Shown here: piece by piece, positions 36,390 to 45,370 of the stretch
Numbering within the stretch: position 1 is the stretch's first letter
How the letters are laid out: every line of letters begins with the position of its first letter
Assembly (NCBI RefSeq): GCF_007164725.1
Contig: NZ_AP019697.1
Coordinates: 2,132,501 to 2,196,500, forward strand
DNA length: 64,000 nucleotides
Source of the DNA: Dialister hominis
GTDB taxonomy: Bacteria > Bacillota > Negativicutes > Veillonellales > Dialisteraceae
Direction: 5' to 3'
The notes under the pieces: generated by a model
Databases searched by the model: none
What the model was told of the DNA's origin: nothing
The model's input: only the letters and a program-made list of their open reading frames with translations
Translations under genes and position numbers: made by a program

Positions 36390-37070
36390 TTAGTTCTTTT
36401 TTGCCATATCGATTTTGTGATCATGCGGTGCCGGCTGGCCTGGATTCTGTGCCGGCTGGTTGTAGTCGTCAGCTGGTTCTCTGAAGTCCTGCATGGTCTG
36501 CGAAGGAGCTGCTGTGTATTCGGTGTATCCGGACTCGGCGGCTGCTTCGGCTGCCTGCTGGGCCTGCTGTGCCATATCAGGCATCAGCGTATTCAGAGCG
36601 AGGTTGATGCTTTCTGCTTCTTCGGCGGAAAGTGCTTCGCGGCACTGGCCGTTCGTGACTTTCTTAGCGTAGATACGGGATGCATCGTGGCCTGCCAGAG
36701 AGGAAAGGATGAAGCCGTTGTTCTTCCCGTCAAGGATTGTCAGGGAGAAGGAAAGCTTGTCTCCTGTGTCATCGAAAGCGTCGTAGCGCACAAGGCCTGT
36801 CTTCTGGAAAGACTGGAGCTGCATATTCGCAAGGAGTTCTTGCTGGTGCAGCATGTTCTCGGAGGACGCGATCATTTCACGAAGCTCTCTCACTTCTGTG
36901 GAAAGCTTCACTTCGATCGAGCCGCCTTCAGCGCTCTTCATGAAATACATGTACTTGCGGTACAGGCGGTTCAGCTTGTTCCTCAGAAGGAAGAACTCGA
37001 GGACGAGCACAATCAGGAGGACTGCCAGCACGCCGGCGACCACATACATTACTATTGTCTGGTTTATCAT
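36390..37070 (-). CDS. DUF4446 family membrane protein
   Basis: A 226-residue protein with one N-terminal membrane helix (residues 5-28) and the DUF4446 core: FQKTGLVRYDAFDDTGDKLS, FSLTILDGKNNGFILSSL, SRIYAKKVTNGQ and LSAEEAESI. The family is typically found next to spo0J/parB in Clostridia and Negativicutes; its role is not known. A Gln/Ala/Pro-rich tail of about 60 residues is added here. It starts 3 nt after the parB stop, so it is part of the parAB operon. Confidence 0.88.
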   Translation of the reverse strand: MINQTIVMYVVAGVLAVLLIVLVLEFFLLRNKLNRLYRKYMYFMKSAEGGSIEVKLSTEVRELREMIASSENMLHQQELLANMQLQSFQKTGLVRYDAFDDTGDKLSFSLTILDGKNNGFILSSLAGHDASRIYAKKVTNGQCREALSAEEAESINLALNTLMPDMAQQAQQAAEAAAESGYTEYTAAPSQTMQDFREPADDYNQPAQNPGQPAPHDHKIDMAKKN

Positions 37071-37073
37071 TTA

Positions 37074-37964
37074 CTACTCTTCTCCACTCGTATTTTCGGA
37101 TTTTTGTTTGAGAATATTCGTTATCATAGCGAATTCATCATCATTTTTGAAGGAAATCATGATGGTTCCGCTGTGGGCTTTTCTGCCTTTCCCTGTCTTG
37201 ATGGAAACATGGGTGCCCACAGAGAGCGTCAGCGATTCTTCGAGGCTCTTGAGGTAAGCAGAGACCTGCTCATCCTTCTTCGGCTTCACTTTTCCCGGTT
37301 TCGTTTCACTGGTGAGCTTTTCGACCTCGCGGGCGGACAGTCCGTCCTTCACGATGCGCCTTGCCAGGCTGATCTGCTCGGCAGGGGTTTTCAGCGAAAG
37401 GAGCGGCCTTGCCTGACCGGCTGTCAGTTTCCTTTCGGAAAGCATATCTTTCACTTCGTCTGGAAGGTCCATGAGACGCAGCGTATTGGCTACATGCGAA
37501 CGGCTCTTGCCCACGCTTTCGGCGAGCTCTTCCTGCGTCAGCTCGTACGATTTCATGATTGTCTCATAGGCCGAGGCTTCTTCCACAGGATTCAGGTCCT
37601 CACGCTGGAGGTTTTCGATCAGTGCGGCTTCCGCCATCATCTTGTCGTCATACTGCGTAATGATTGCCGGGATGACAGAGAGCCCTGCCATCTTTGCCGC
37701 GCGGAAACGTCTTTCGCCGGCGACCAGCTCATACTCGAATTCGCCGTCCGTATCTTTGTAGCGGACCGTGACCGGCTGGATCAGACCCTTTTCCTTGATG
37801 GAATCAGCAAGACCCTTCAGAGCTTCATCGTCGAAATCACGGCGCGGCTGCCAGGGATTCGGATGGATTTTAGCAAGTTCGAGATCGATGACCTTGCCCT
37901 TCTCGTCCAGAGTTTCCCCCAGAAGAGAACCCAATCCACGTCCCAGTTTCTGTCTCTTAGTCAC
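37074..37964 (-). CDS. parB: Chromosome-partitioning protein ParB (Spo0J)
   Basis: A 296-residue CTP-dependent DNA clamp that loads at parS. The N-terminal ParB/Srx domain has PWQPRRDFD and the CTP-binding box GERRFRAAK, followed by ENLQREDLNPVEEA. The helix-turn-helix region has TQEELAESVGKSRSHVANTL. The C-terminal dimerisation part ends in NEF-type sequence. The start is GTG, overlapping the parA stop by 8 nt. Five perfect parS sites in the window are its expected targets. Confidence 0.97.
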   Translation of the reverse strand: MTKRQKLGRGLGSLLGETLDEKGKVIDLELAKIHPNPWQPRRDFDDEALKGLADSIKEKGLIQPVTVRYKDTDGEFEYELVAGERRFRAAKMAGLSVIPAIITQYDDKMMAEAALIENLQREDLNPVEEASAYETIMKSYELTQEELAESVGKSRSHVANTLRLMDLPDEVKDMLSERKLTAGQARPLLSLKTPAEQISLARRIVKDGLSAREVEKLTSETKPGKVKPKKDEQVSAYLKSLEESLTLSVGTHVSIKTGKGRKAHSGTIMISFKNDDEFAMITNILKQKSENTSGEE

Positions 37965-38715
37965 GTCTTACTACCTCCCGGCTCAGTTTCTTATATGCCT
38001 CAGCCCCCTTGGACTTGGGCGCGTACGTCAGGATCGGTTCGCCGAAGCTCGGCGCCTCGGAAAGCTTTACGGTCCTCGGGATCACCGTCCTGAATACTTT
38101 GGATCCGAAATACTTCTTCACTTCCTCAGCCACCTGCAGCGACAGGTTCGTTCTTCCGTCGAACATCGTCAGAAGAATACCGAGGATATGAAGCGATGGA
38201 TTCAGCTTCCTGGACACCACCTGCACCGTCTTTACCAGCTGGGAAAGACCTTCCAGCGCGTAGAACTCCGCCTGGATCGGGATGATGATGGAATCGGAAG
38301 CCACAAGGGCATTCAATGTCAGAAGACCCAGGGAAGGCGGGCAGTCGATCAGGATGTAATCGTAGGAATCCTTGATTGCGGCAAGCTTCTTTCTCAGAAG
38401 AAATTCCCTCTCAGGGAGCCCTGCGATCTCGATTTCCGCCCCGGCAAGATCGATAGAAGAAGGAAGCAGCCACAGCTTCTTCACCGCTGTCTTCACAGCG
38501 GCCTCCTTCGCATCCGCATCATCCAGCAGCACATCATAGAGATCCTTGCCGAACTTCACGTCCTTGCTGAGCCCGCTGGTGGAATTGCCCTGCGCGTCCT
38601 CGTCGATGAGAAGAGTCTTATGTCCTTTGTCGGCCAGTTCCGCCGCCAGATTCACAGCCGTCGTTGTTTTTCCGACCCCGCCCTTCTGGTTGATGATGCT
38701 GATGATCTTGCCCAT
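37957..38715 (-). CDS. parA: Chromosome-partitioning ATPase ParA (Soj)
   Basis: A 252-residue deviant Walker ATPase. KGGVGKTTTAVNLA holds the signature lysine near residue 10, with DEDAQGNSTSGL and DYILIDCPPSLGLLT further on. The frame is open for 49 more codons, but that part contains the promoter and parS 3. The ATG at 38715 follows GAAAGGAAGGAAAAT. It acts with ParB in origin segregation. Confidence 0.97.
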   Translation of the reverse strand: MGKIISIINQKGGVGKTTTAVNLAAELADKGHKTLLIDEDAQGNSTSGLSKDVKFGKDLYDVLLDDADAKEAAVKTAVKKLWLLPSSIDLAGAEIEIAGLPEREFLLRKKLAAIKDSYDYILIDCPPSLGLLTLNALVASDSIIIPIQAEFYALEGLSQLVKTVQVVSRKLNPSLHILGILLTMFDGRTNLSLQVAEEVKKYFGSKVFRTVIPRTVKLSEAPSFGEPILTYAPKSKGAEAYKKLSREVVRRD

Positions 38716-38744
38716 ATTTTCCTTCCTTTCACAGATAGTCGCTA

Positions 38745-38753
38745 TTATTATAC
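38745..38753 (-). promoter_or_regulatory. Extended -10 promoter of parAB
   Basis: TGGTATAAT on the minus strand, 30 bp before the parA ATG, with a poor -35. parS 3 lies 26 bp upstream of this element, so bound ParB could affect transcription. Confidence 0.65.
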
Positions 38754-38778
38754 CATATTTCACTGTCAATATAAGAAA

Positions 38779-38794
38779 TGTTTCACGTGAAACA
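38779..38794. promoter_or_regulatory. parS site 3, in parA upstream region
   Basis: TGTTTCACGTGAAACA, a perfect ParB palindrome, 64 bp before parA. Confidence 0.95.
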
Positions 38795-38916
38795 TTTTTG
38801 AAAAAATCTGTGAAACTTGCGATGGAATCACATCTTTCCCTATTTCCTGCAAAACATTCCAAAAAACTTTATCCGAATTTATACATAATTTTTGCTTTTC
38901 TAATGCATGTTAAATA

Positions 38917-38945
38917 TTGACATTTTCATTCATCTTTGCTACGCT
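38917..38945 (+). promoter_or_regulatory. Promoter of ArsR-family gene
   Basis: TTGACA, 17 nt, TACGCT (with a TG one base before the -10). Confidence 0.55.
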
Positions 38946-38984
38946 TTATAGAAATAATTCTATTCTTTAATTCATGGAGTCAAA

Positions 38985-39356
38985 ATGGAACAAATTTATT
39001 TAGATACCGCAAGAATTCTGAAAGCTATTTCCGATCCGAAACGTCTCAAAATCGTAGACATGTTATCCTGCAAGGAACAGTGCGCCAACAAACTGCAGCA
39101 GGCATTCGCCATCACGCAGCCGACACTCTCCCACGATATGAAAGTCCTCGTCGAATCCGGACTCATCATCGACAGAAGAGACGGCAAGAACATTTTCTAT
39201 TCCCTGAACCCCGCAGCCATGGAAGAACTCTGCGCCATCATGGGAGAAATCTGCCAGAAGAGAATGCACTGCATCTGTGAACACGGAAGACACGAAGAAC
39301 AGGGCATGATGGAAAACCCGGAAGCAAAGAACGACGTGCGCGAAATCGCTGAATAA
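38985..39356 (+). CDS. ArsR/SmtB-family transcriptional regulator
   Basis: A 123-residue winged-helix repressor: ILKAISDPKRLKIVDML, then LQQAFAITQPTLSHDMKVLV (recognition helix) and LIIDRRDGKNIFYSLN (wing). Cysteines in MLSCKEQC lie where ArsR binds thiophilic metals, and a Cys/His-rich C-terminus (HCICEHGRH) offers more ligands. A metal or metalloid sensor is likely, but no efflux gene is adjacent, so the target is unclear. GGAG 7 nt before the ATG. Confidence 0.92.
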   Translation: MEQIYLDTARILKAISDPKRLKIVDMLSCKEQCANKLQQAFAITQPTLSHDMKVLVESGLIIDRRDGKNIFYSLNPAAMEELCAIMGEICQKRMHCICEHGRHEEQGMMENPEAKNDVREIAE

Positions 39357-39501
39357 AACCACGGTGTTCCGTAATAATTTTTTTATAATACGTATAAACG
39401 GATTATTTTAACTAGTAATCTTCTGATTATCCTTCAAAAGTGGTACTATATATAAGTAATGGCAAGCATTTTGCTGTATATTGGTCGTAGAGGTGATAAA
39501 C

Positions 39502-39816
39502 ATGGCAGAAGTAACTGAAAAAAGCATCATTGTAAATGGCGTAGACAAATGTCTCGTATCCGAACTGAAACGTGTATACGGTTCCGTTGAATACCAGGGC
39601 GCAGAATACGTATTCCTCCAGTTCCCGATCGTAGGCGACACCGTAAGAGAATACCGCCCGGACAGCTACACCACCGCTGTAGAACTCGGCGATGAAATTT
39701 GCGAAGGACAGACCTTCCACTATCACGTTACACTGACGTACGATGGACACGTCAGAGAAGTCGCTTATCTCGGACTCGACGATTTCGGCAACCCCGACAC
39801 CGTTGATATCGAATAA
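39502..39816 (+). CDS. Hypothetical protein, 104 aa
   Basis: Not recognised. A small acidic protein, mostly beta-strand by eye (VFLQFPIVGDTVREYRPD, TFHYHVTLTYDGHVREVAYL) with no signal or membrane segment. The frame opens seven codons earlier, but AGAGGTGATAAAC before MAEVTEKS supports the start at 39502. It is followed by a strong terminator, so it is a monocistronic gene. A real, possibly well-expressed gene judging from its terminator and clean codons. Confidence 0.75.
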   Translation: MAEVTEKSIIVNGVDKCLVSELKRVYGSVEYQGAEYVFLQFPIVGDTVREYRPDSYTTAVELGDEICEGQTFHYHVTLTYDGHVREVAYLGLDDFGNPDTVDIE

Positions 39817-39828
39817 TCCTCAACAAAA

Positions 39829-39862
39829 AGAAGGATGTGTGCGAAAGTGCACATCCTTTTTG
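39829..39862 (+). terminator. Intrinsic terminator
   Basis: AAGGATGTG(T) GCGAAAG TG CACATCCTT followed by TTT, 13 bp after the stop. Confidence 0.9.
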
Positions 39863-39879
39863 CGTGGGATGAATGAATT

Positions 39880-40320
39880 CCATTTCCGAAGAATACTCGC
39901 CTTCCCAGACGGGGAAGGTGCCCGAAGGGCGGATAGGGTTGATTACCACGAGCAAAGCGAGGTCGTATGGTTTTCCATAAGGCAAAGCCTTGGTTTAAGG
40001 GTGTTTGACCTTACCTCGTAGAGGAAGGTACGGCCGGAGGCCGGTAATGAAGTTAATTACCCACGGACGAAGTCCGGCTTTATGGTGTTTCTTCGAACGA
40101 AGTGAGGTTTAAGGGTGTTAACCTTGCTCCGAAAGGAGAAGGTGTCGCCGAAGGCGACGGATGAGATGTAGTTCCTCTCGCGCAGCGAGGTTTTACGGTT
40201 TTCCTCAAGGCCTCAGCCTTGGTTTAAGGGTGTCAGAGCTCGCCCCGTAGGGGGAGCTGGCGCGGATGCGCCTGAGGAGGTTCATTTCTGCGAGCGAAGC
40301 GAGGTTTTATGGTTTTCAGT
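39880..40320. repeat. Hairpin-mosaic intergenic repeat, block 10 (reverse orientation)
   Basis: The same phrases as other blocks but reverse-complemented: CCTTCCCAGACGGGGAAGG, GCCCGAAGGGC, GGATAGGGTTGATTAC, AAGGCAAAGCCTT, GGTTTAAGGGTGTT, ACCTTACCTCGTAGAGGAAGGT-type stem, CCGGAGGCCGG, CCGGACGAAGTCCGG-type stem, ACCTTGCTCC..GGAGAAGGT and AGCTCGCCCCGTAGGGGGAGCT (40247-40268). Confidence 0.78.
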
Positions 40321-40371
40321 TAATGCAAATATATAAACATGTTAGTTAATCCTCTAATCGAATACCCACGC

Positions 40372-40420
40372 AAAAAAGGCTGTGAAGAAATGATTGCACA
40401 TTTCGTCACAGCCTTTTATT
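40372..40420. terminator. GGCTGTGAnnAAATG hairpin, terminator of symporter gene
   Basis: AAAAAAGGCTGTGAAGAAATG / CATTTCGTCACAGCCTTTTA; near-perfect 17-bp stem with a short loop, 26 bp after the minus-strand symporter stop. Related to the IS1182 right end. Confidence 0.85.
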
Positions 40421-40445
40421 TATCATTTATTTTCTCAGACCATTT

Positions 40446-41813
40446 CTATTCCCCATCCACTCTCTTCAGCCTGAGTCCGGGAAGGATCAGGAGAACGCTC
40501 ACGATGAGACCCGCGAAGAGGGAATCAATCGGAAGATGAAGAACGACGGCGAGGATGGCCGCCACAGTGCTCCCTGCCATGGAGAGCACCGCCCATCCCC
40601 TCTTCAAATGCCCAGGGAAGAAGACCGAAAGCGTCAGCGGAAGGAAAATGCCGCCGCCTCTAAGGCCCATGGAGAGGTAATTCCAGAAAAGGACCTGCGT
40701 TCCCCTGTTCATCGCCGCAATCACACAAGCCGCTGCCATGACAGAGAGGACAGAAATTTTTGTCAGACGGAGAAGCGCCTTGTCATCCTGGAGATGCAGG
40801 ATCGGCATCAGGATATCCGTCACAAGCATCGTCCCGATTCCCAAAGACAGCCCGCCGATCGAGCTGATGAGAGACAGCACGATGCCGCCCATCGCAAGAC
40901 CGCCGACCAAGAAGGACGCATGATTCGTAAAGTACGTAGGAAGCGTCAAAACAGGCACCACATTCGGATCAAAAGCGCTCATGTACATACCGACAGCCAC
41001 AGACGGAAGCCCGACAGGAATGACAATCAGCGCCGCCGTGATGCAGCCGGCCGCGGCCGTAATCGGCGTATCTGCCGAGAAAATACACTGGATATACGTC
41101 TGCGTGCAAAGGACGCCGACAATCATCGAGAACAGATTCGACATCGACACCTCGAACCCGCGTCCGAAAAGATCCAGATGAGACGGAGGAATTGCCACGG
41201 ACGAAGAAGCCAGCACCTCATATGCTTCGAAACCGCAGACGAAAAGGGAAAGCCAGATGACAGCCATCTTGAGGATGCCCCCGATGGCCGCACTCTTCAT
41301 CCCGCCAAAAAACGTATACGCCGCGACAAGCGTCATCAGGATGATTGCCGCTGGAAGCTCGCCCACGCCGAAGATCGAGGAAATGATTTCCATCCCGGGC
41401 AGGCAGCTCGCCACCGCCGAAAGAAGAATCCCTATCGAAGAAATCACCGAAGACAGACGCTCCGCCCGCCTCCCGTAATGCATCCCCAGAAACTGCGGAA
41501 TCGTGGAAAGCCCCGTCGAGCGCATTTTCTGTGCATAGAAAATCCCCATCAGGATGAAAGCAATCCCGCTTCCCAGAGTGAACCACCATGCCGAAAGCCC
41601 CACACTGTACGCCAGCTGCGCCGTACCCACCGTCGCACCGCCGCCGACCACCGTCCCGGCAATCCCGCCGGCCACCATGGGCACCCCGGCACTCCTTCCG
41701 CCGACACTGTATCCCTCAGCCGACCTGACCTTGCGCGACTGAAAAATTCCCACACCGATGACAAAAGCCACCGTCAAAAGCATCACGGCCATCAAAGGCC
41801 ACGTCATATGCAT
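40446..41813 (-). CDS. Sodium:solute symporter (SSS family)
   Basis: A 455-residue inner-membrane transporter with about 13 hydrophobic segments, LeuT-like fold. Family features include the N-terminal YSVGGRSAGVPMVAGG, the glycine-rich IAGTVVGGGATVGTAQLAYS and SSIGGLSLGIGTMLVTDIL with residues of the sodium site. Substrate is unknown (proline, pantothenate, glucose and others occur). Three in-frame ATGs lie close together; the second (41813) has AAGGGGG at the right distance. Single gene with its own terminator. Confidence 0.9.
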   Translation of the reverse strand: MHMTWPLMAVMLLTVAFVIGVGIFQSRKVRSAEGYSVGGRSAGVPMVAGGIAGTVVGGGATVGTAQLAYSVGLSAWWFTLGSGIAFILMGIFYAQKMRSTGLSTIPQFLGMHYGRRAERLSSVISSIGILLSAVASCLPGMEIISSIFGVGELPAAIILMTLVAAYTFFGGMKSAAIGGILKMAVIWLSLFVCGFEAYEVLASSSVAIPPSHLDLFGRGFEVSMSNLFSMIVGVLCTQTYIQCIFSADTPITAAAGCITAALIVIPVGLPSVAVGMYMSAFDPNVVPVLTLPTYFTNHASFLVGGLAMGGIVLSLISSIGGLSLGIGTMLVTDILMPILHLQDDKALLRLTKISVLSVMAAACVIAAMNRGTQVLFWNYLSMGLRGGGIFLPLTLSVFFPGHLKRGWAVLSMAGSTVAAILAVVLHLPIDSLFAGLIVSVLLILPGLRLKRVDGE

Positions 41814-41965
41814 GGTCATTCCCCCTTAAGAAAATAATTATTCCCATTATAGCAAAAAAAGAGACAGCATTTCTTGAGAAATCTGCAACGCCTAAGGAAA
41901 ATGGAAATGAAGGAATGAGACAGGTATAATAAAACAAAAGAAAATGCAAAAAGAAAGGAACAACT

Positions 41966-42679
41966 ATGATCAAAGCCGTCATTTTTGATATGGATGGAAC
42001 CATCCTCGATACCATCACCGACATCACCACCGCCTCCAACAACGCCCTCGAAGCCATGGGCCTTCCCCACCACTTCACCAGAGACGAAGTCAAACTCTGC
42101 TTTGGAAGCGGCATCCACGACGACATCGCAAAAATCATCGCTCTTGCCAGAGGCTGCCAGGGTCAGGACCTCATCGACCTCTGCGAAACCATCCCCGCTT
42201 CCCGCTATGCCGTCACCGAAGAAGAAATCCAGAAATGCCGCGCCATCTTCTCCGACCTCTATCCAAGAAACCACAGAAAAACCAGCCCCTACGAAGGCAT
42301 CCCCGAGCTCCTCAAAAAACTGAGAGAAAAAGGAATCAAAACAGCCGTAGCCTCCAACAAAGACGAAGCTCCTGTCAAAAAACTCACGGAAATGTACCTT
42401 AAAGGCCTTTTTGACGTCGTCAAAGGAAACAAACCGGATATCCACCGAAAACCCGCTCCAGACATGATCAATGCAATCCTGAGCGATCTTTCCCTCACAC
42501 CCGAGGATGCCATCTACGTCGGAGACACAGAAGTGGACATAGAAACAGCCAGAAACTCCCACCTCCCCTGCCTCTCCGTCACCTGGGGCTTCCGCCCCGA
42601 AACCTTCCTCAGAGCCAGAGGAGGAAAACACTTCGTGAACCATCCCTTGGAAATACTGGATTTCGTGGAAAAAGAATAA
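41966..42679 (+). CDS. HAD-superfamily phosphatase (phosphoglycolate-phosphatase-like)
   Basis: A 237-residue HAD subclass IA hydrolase. Motif I FDMDGTILDT (nucleophile Asp and acid/base Asp), motif II VASNKDE, motif III Lys in HRKPAPD and motif IV YVGDTEVDIETA. The helical cap lies between residues 15 and 100. It probably removes phosphate from a small phosphorylated metabolite; Gph/PgmB cannot be told apart by sequence alone. AAAGGAACAACT before the ATG. A single gene with its own terminator. Confidence 0.93.
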   Translation: MIKAVIFDMDGTILDTITDITTASNNALEAMGLPHHFTRDEVKLCFGSGIHDDIAKIIALARGCQGQDLIDLCETIPASRYAVTEEEIQKCRAIFSDLYPRNHRKTSPYEGIPELLKKLREKGIKTAVASNKDEAPVKKLTEMYLKGLFDVVKGNKPDIHRKPAPDMINAILSDLSLTPEDAIYVGDTEVDIETARNSHLPCLSVTWGFRPETFLRARGGKHFVNHPLEILDFVEKE

Positions 42680-42684
42680 AAAAA

Positions 42685-42720
42685 GGAACCCCGCAGCATA
42701 AGCGATGCTGCGGGGTATTT
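42685..42720 (+). terminator. Intrinsic terminator of HAD gene
   Basis: Perfect 12-bp stem ACCCCGCAGCAT / ATGCTGCGGGGT with a five-base loop, then ATTTTG. Confidence 0.92.
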
Positions 42721-42734
42721 TGATTTGGGAGGAT

Positions 42735-42905
42735 TTGGGAAGAAGGGCCGTAGGCCGATCTTAACCTTGCCCTGGAAGGGAAGGTGTCTCATATACCAGT
42801 TGTCGGTAATGGTAATGCTATAAATGGCGCATAAATTAGTGTATGAGACGGATGAGTTGCATTTCCACGGACGAAGTCCGGTTGTGCGGTTTTGTGAGTA
42901 ACGCT
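42735..42905. repeat. Hairpin-mosaic intergenic repeat, block 11 (reverse orientation)
   Basis: GGGCCGTAGGCC, ACCTTGCCCTGGAAGGGAAGGT (42764-42785), TAGTGTATGAGACGGATGAG, GCATTTCCACGGACGAAGTCCG. The phrase ATACCAGTTG..GGTAATG and TTAGTGTATGAGAC match block 2 in reverse (ACTAACTTATGAGACA, GTCAACTGGTAT). Confidence 0.72.
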
Positions 42906-42910
42906 CACAA

Positions 42911-42943
42911 CGAAAAAAGGACTCTCGATGAGCCCTTTTTTCG
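42911..42943 (-). terminator. Intrinsic terminator of OmpA gene
   Basis: CGAAAAAAGGG(A)CTC / GAG..CCTTTTTTCG palindrome; almost identical to the terminator after recF at 50056. Confidence 0.88.
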
Positions 42944-42981
42944 TATCTTCGTATCTTTTCTCTTTTATCAATTTCCAAATC

Positions 42982-44106
42982 TTACTTATGTTCAAAGATA
43001 TCGACTCTTCTGTCGCCTTCGTTCTTGCCTGTGGAGCCTTCGGAGCCTTTGACCATTTCTACGAGTTTGGAAGCGTCAACGCCTTTGGAGACGGCATAGT
43101 CTCTGACAGCTTTGATGCGTCTGGATGCGAGGTTTTCGTTGTAGTCAGCGGAGCCTGTGGCATCGGTGCGGCCTACGAGTTTGAAGACGTGGCCTGTTTC
43201 CTTGGCTTCTTTGACGAATGCATCGAGGTTGATTTTCTGTGCCGGGATGATGTCGGAGGAGTCTTCGTTGAAGAGGACGCTATTGAAATAGTAGTCGTTT
43301 TCCGGTGCTGCGACTGGTGTATCAGCCGGGACCTGGACGGTCGTTTCTGCGCCGGCATTGTTTGTAGTGGTGACTACGGCTGCCGGGGTTTCGGATTTCT
43401 GGACAGTGGATACTGTGGATACTCTTTCTTCCTGGTTGGCTCTTGCATAAGCGGAGTCGTCGATCATGCCATTTGTTCCGGTGCCATATTCATTGGAGCC
43501 GCCGAAGCGGTAGGATACGCCTGCCATGAAGCCTTTATAGGAGACGTTGTTGTCGTCATTTCCTTTGGTATTCAGGTAATGGTAGCCTGCGTTCAGGTCA
43601 AGGTCTTCATCGATAGCGAGGTCGACGCCTGCTTCCCACATGGTGGTCTGCTCGGTGCCGAGGGCGCCTTTGGCATAGACGTCAAGGCCGTCGGTCAGCG
43701 GATGACGGGCAATGAGGCCTAACTGGGCTACGTTGTTTGTACGGTCGGAAGAGCCGAATACGCGGTCCGGGAAGTCGGACATATGGATGCGGTTCCAGCC
43801 GCCGAAGGCTGCCACTTCCGGATTGATGGAGTAGAGAGCATTCAGTTCGTTCATATTTCCGCCGGTGTGGTCGGTGGAAAGGCCGGTGTACTGGTACTGA
43901 GCAGCCCATTTGTCATTGATGCCGTATGTCAGGCCGCCGGTGAAGTTCCATTCGCCGTCGGATTTATAGCCATTGGATTTCGCGGATGCGTCCCACATGC
44001 CTACGTTGATTTCAGTCTGTCCCTTCTGGTACGTCGTCAGAGGAGATGCGTATGCTGCGCTGGAAACTGCTGCCAGTGCGATCATAGCCGCAATAATTTT
44101 CTTCAT
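42982..44106 (-). CDS. OmpA-family outer-membrane protein
   Basis: A 374-residue outer-membrane protein. MKKIIAAMIALAAVSSAAYA is a clear signal peptide. Residues about 25-215 are strand-rich with aromatic girdles (INVGMWDASAKS, WAAQYQYTGLS, LNAGYHYLN, GVSYRFGG) and fit a transmembrane beta-barrel. A Thr/Val/Pro linker follows, then an OmpA peptidoglycan-binding domain with VGRTDATGSADYNENLASRR. Its presence shows a diderm envelope. GAGAGGTGAAACTT before the ATG at 44106 sets the start, six codons after an upstream ATG. It tethers the outer membrane to murein. Confidence 0.92.
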   Translation of the reverse strand: MKKIIAAMIALAAVSSAAYASPLTTYQKGQTEINVGMWDASAKSNGYKSDGEWNFTGGLTYGINDKWAAQYQYTGLSTDHTGGNMNELNALYSINPEVAAFGGWNRIHMSDFPDRVFGSSDRTNNVAQLGLIARHPLTDGLDVYAKGALGTEQTTMWEAGVDLAIDEDLDLNAGYHYLNTKGNDDNNVSYKGFMAGVSYRFGGSNEYGTGTNGMIDDSAYARANQEERVSTVSTVQKSETPAAVVTTTNNAGAETTVQVPADTPVAAPENDYYFNSVLFNEDSSDIIPAQKINLDAFVKEAKETGHVFKLVGRTDATGSADYNENLASRRIKAVRDYAVSKGVDASKLVEMVKGSEGSTGKNEGDRRVDIFEHK

Positions 44107-44185
44107 AAGTTTCACCTCTCGCAATCAATCATTTCAATAATTTCAAAGTTTCTATTCCTAGTATCTATTCCATTATACCATAATG

Positions 44186-44238
44186 AAAAGAAGCGGTTAA
44201 GGACGTGATTCTTCCTATCCTCCTTCCGCTTCTTTTTT
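44186..44238. terminator. Bidirectional terminator after PPK2 pair
   Basis: AAGAAGCGG ... CCGCTTCTT with A and T runs on both sides and a loop of about 30 nt, 100 bp after the minus-strand PPK2 stop. Confidence 0.7.
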
Positions 44239-44337
44239 ATGGCCTGCCTTAATTTGTACCTGCAGTAAAATGGGCGTTTCTGCTTCCTTCTTATCAAGGA
44301 AATTAGAAATACGCTGCTATTTTATGCGTTTCTTTTA

Positions 44338-45336
44338 TTACTTGTCAGAGGGGAGCATCATGTCCTGCATTTCCTCGATCATGCCGACGGAGCCGCTTTC
44401 GATCAGCTTCCTGAATTCTTCGAGCTGATCCTTGATTTCCTTCGACATTTCAGGGAACTTCGGCGCGATGTCCTTCAGTGCCTTGATGACGATCTGGGCG
44501 ACGACGTAGCGAGTGTACCATTTCTGGTCAGCCGGGACGATGTACCATGGCGCCTCTTTCAGGGAGGTTTCGGAAATCATTTCGCTGTACAGTTCCTGGT
44601 AACGGTCCCAGTAGCGGCGTTCGTTGATATCTGCCATGGAAAATTTCCAGTTCTTCTGCTTGTTGAGGATTCGTTCGGCCAGGCGGTCGCGCTGTTCATC
44701 CTTCGATACGTGCAGGAAAATCTTGACGATTGGGAAGCCGTTTTCATTCAGGTACGTTTCCCAGTCGCGGATCTGACGGTAGCGTATATCCCAGATATCC
44801 TTGCTGATGAGGTTCTTCGGCATCTTGCCCTGCTCGATCAGATTATGGACGCGGGAAACGATGACGTCTTCATAGTGGGAACGGTTGAATACGCCGATAT
44901 CCCCGCGGCGTGGAAGGGCTTTGTTAATGCGCCACATGTAATCGTGGTCCTTTTCCTCTTCGGTCGGCTGCTTGAAGGAAACGACGTGGACCCCGTTCGG
45001 ATCGAGATGAGAGAATACGTGCTTGATTGTGCTGTCCTTGCCGGCAGCGTCCATCGCCTGCAGGACGATGATGAGCCCGTAAGTGCTCTGCGCGAAAAGC
45101 TTCGCCTGCAACAGGCTGATTTCATCAAGTGCCTGCGGGAATGCATAGTTCTTCACGGCACTCTTGTCCACATCCTGATCGCAGTACGTGGCGAACTTCT
45201 TAAGGTTGATCGTATCGCCTTCCTTGACGCGGTATCTATCGATGTCAATTTTTATTTTCGCATCCTTGTAGTCTTTTACGCCTTTGATTTCTTTGACATC
45301 ATTTACTTCGGTCTTTCCTTTTGTCTCGTTCTCCAT
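44338..45336 (-). CDS. Polyphosphate kinase 2 family protein, copy A
   Basis: A 332-residue PPK2 enzyme that moves phosphate between polyphosphate and nucleotides. Walker A VLQAMDAAGKDSTIKH, the PPK2 segment SFKQPTEEEKDHDYMWRI, Walker B GVFNRSHYEDV and the lid-region NKQKNWKFSMADINERRYWD are all present. The N-terminal 30 residues are a Lys/Asp-rich extension (GKTEVNDVKEIKGVKDYKD). It lies 34 bp after copy B in one operon. The class (AMP or ADP as acceptor) cannot be set from sequence alone. Confidence 0.93.
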   Translation of the reverse strand: MENETKGKTEVNDVKEIKGVKDYKDAKIKIDIDRYRVKEGDTINLKKFATYCDQDVDKSAVKNYAFPQALDEISLLQAKLFAQSTYGLIIVLQAMDAAGKDSTIKHVFSHLDPNGVHVVSFKQPTEEEKDHDYMWRINKALPRRGDIGVFNRSHYEDVIVSRVHNLIEQGKMPKNLISKDIWDIRYRQIRDWETYLNENGFPIVKIFLHVSKDEQRDRLAERILNKQKNWKFSMADINERRYWDRYQELYSEMISETSLKEAPWYIVPADQKWYTRYVVAQIVIKALKDIAPKFPEMSKEIKDQLEEFRKLIESGSVGMIEEMQDMMLPSDK

Positions 45337-45370
45337 GACAGGTTTCCCCTTTATATTTTATTTTGTTGTT

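Noticed and set aside
38716-38862. N-terminal extension of ParA
   Set aside because: It encodes the parS palindrome and the promoter; all ParA proteins start just before KGGVGKT.
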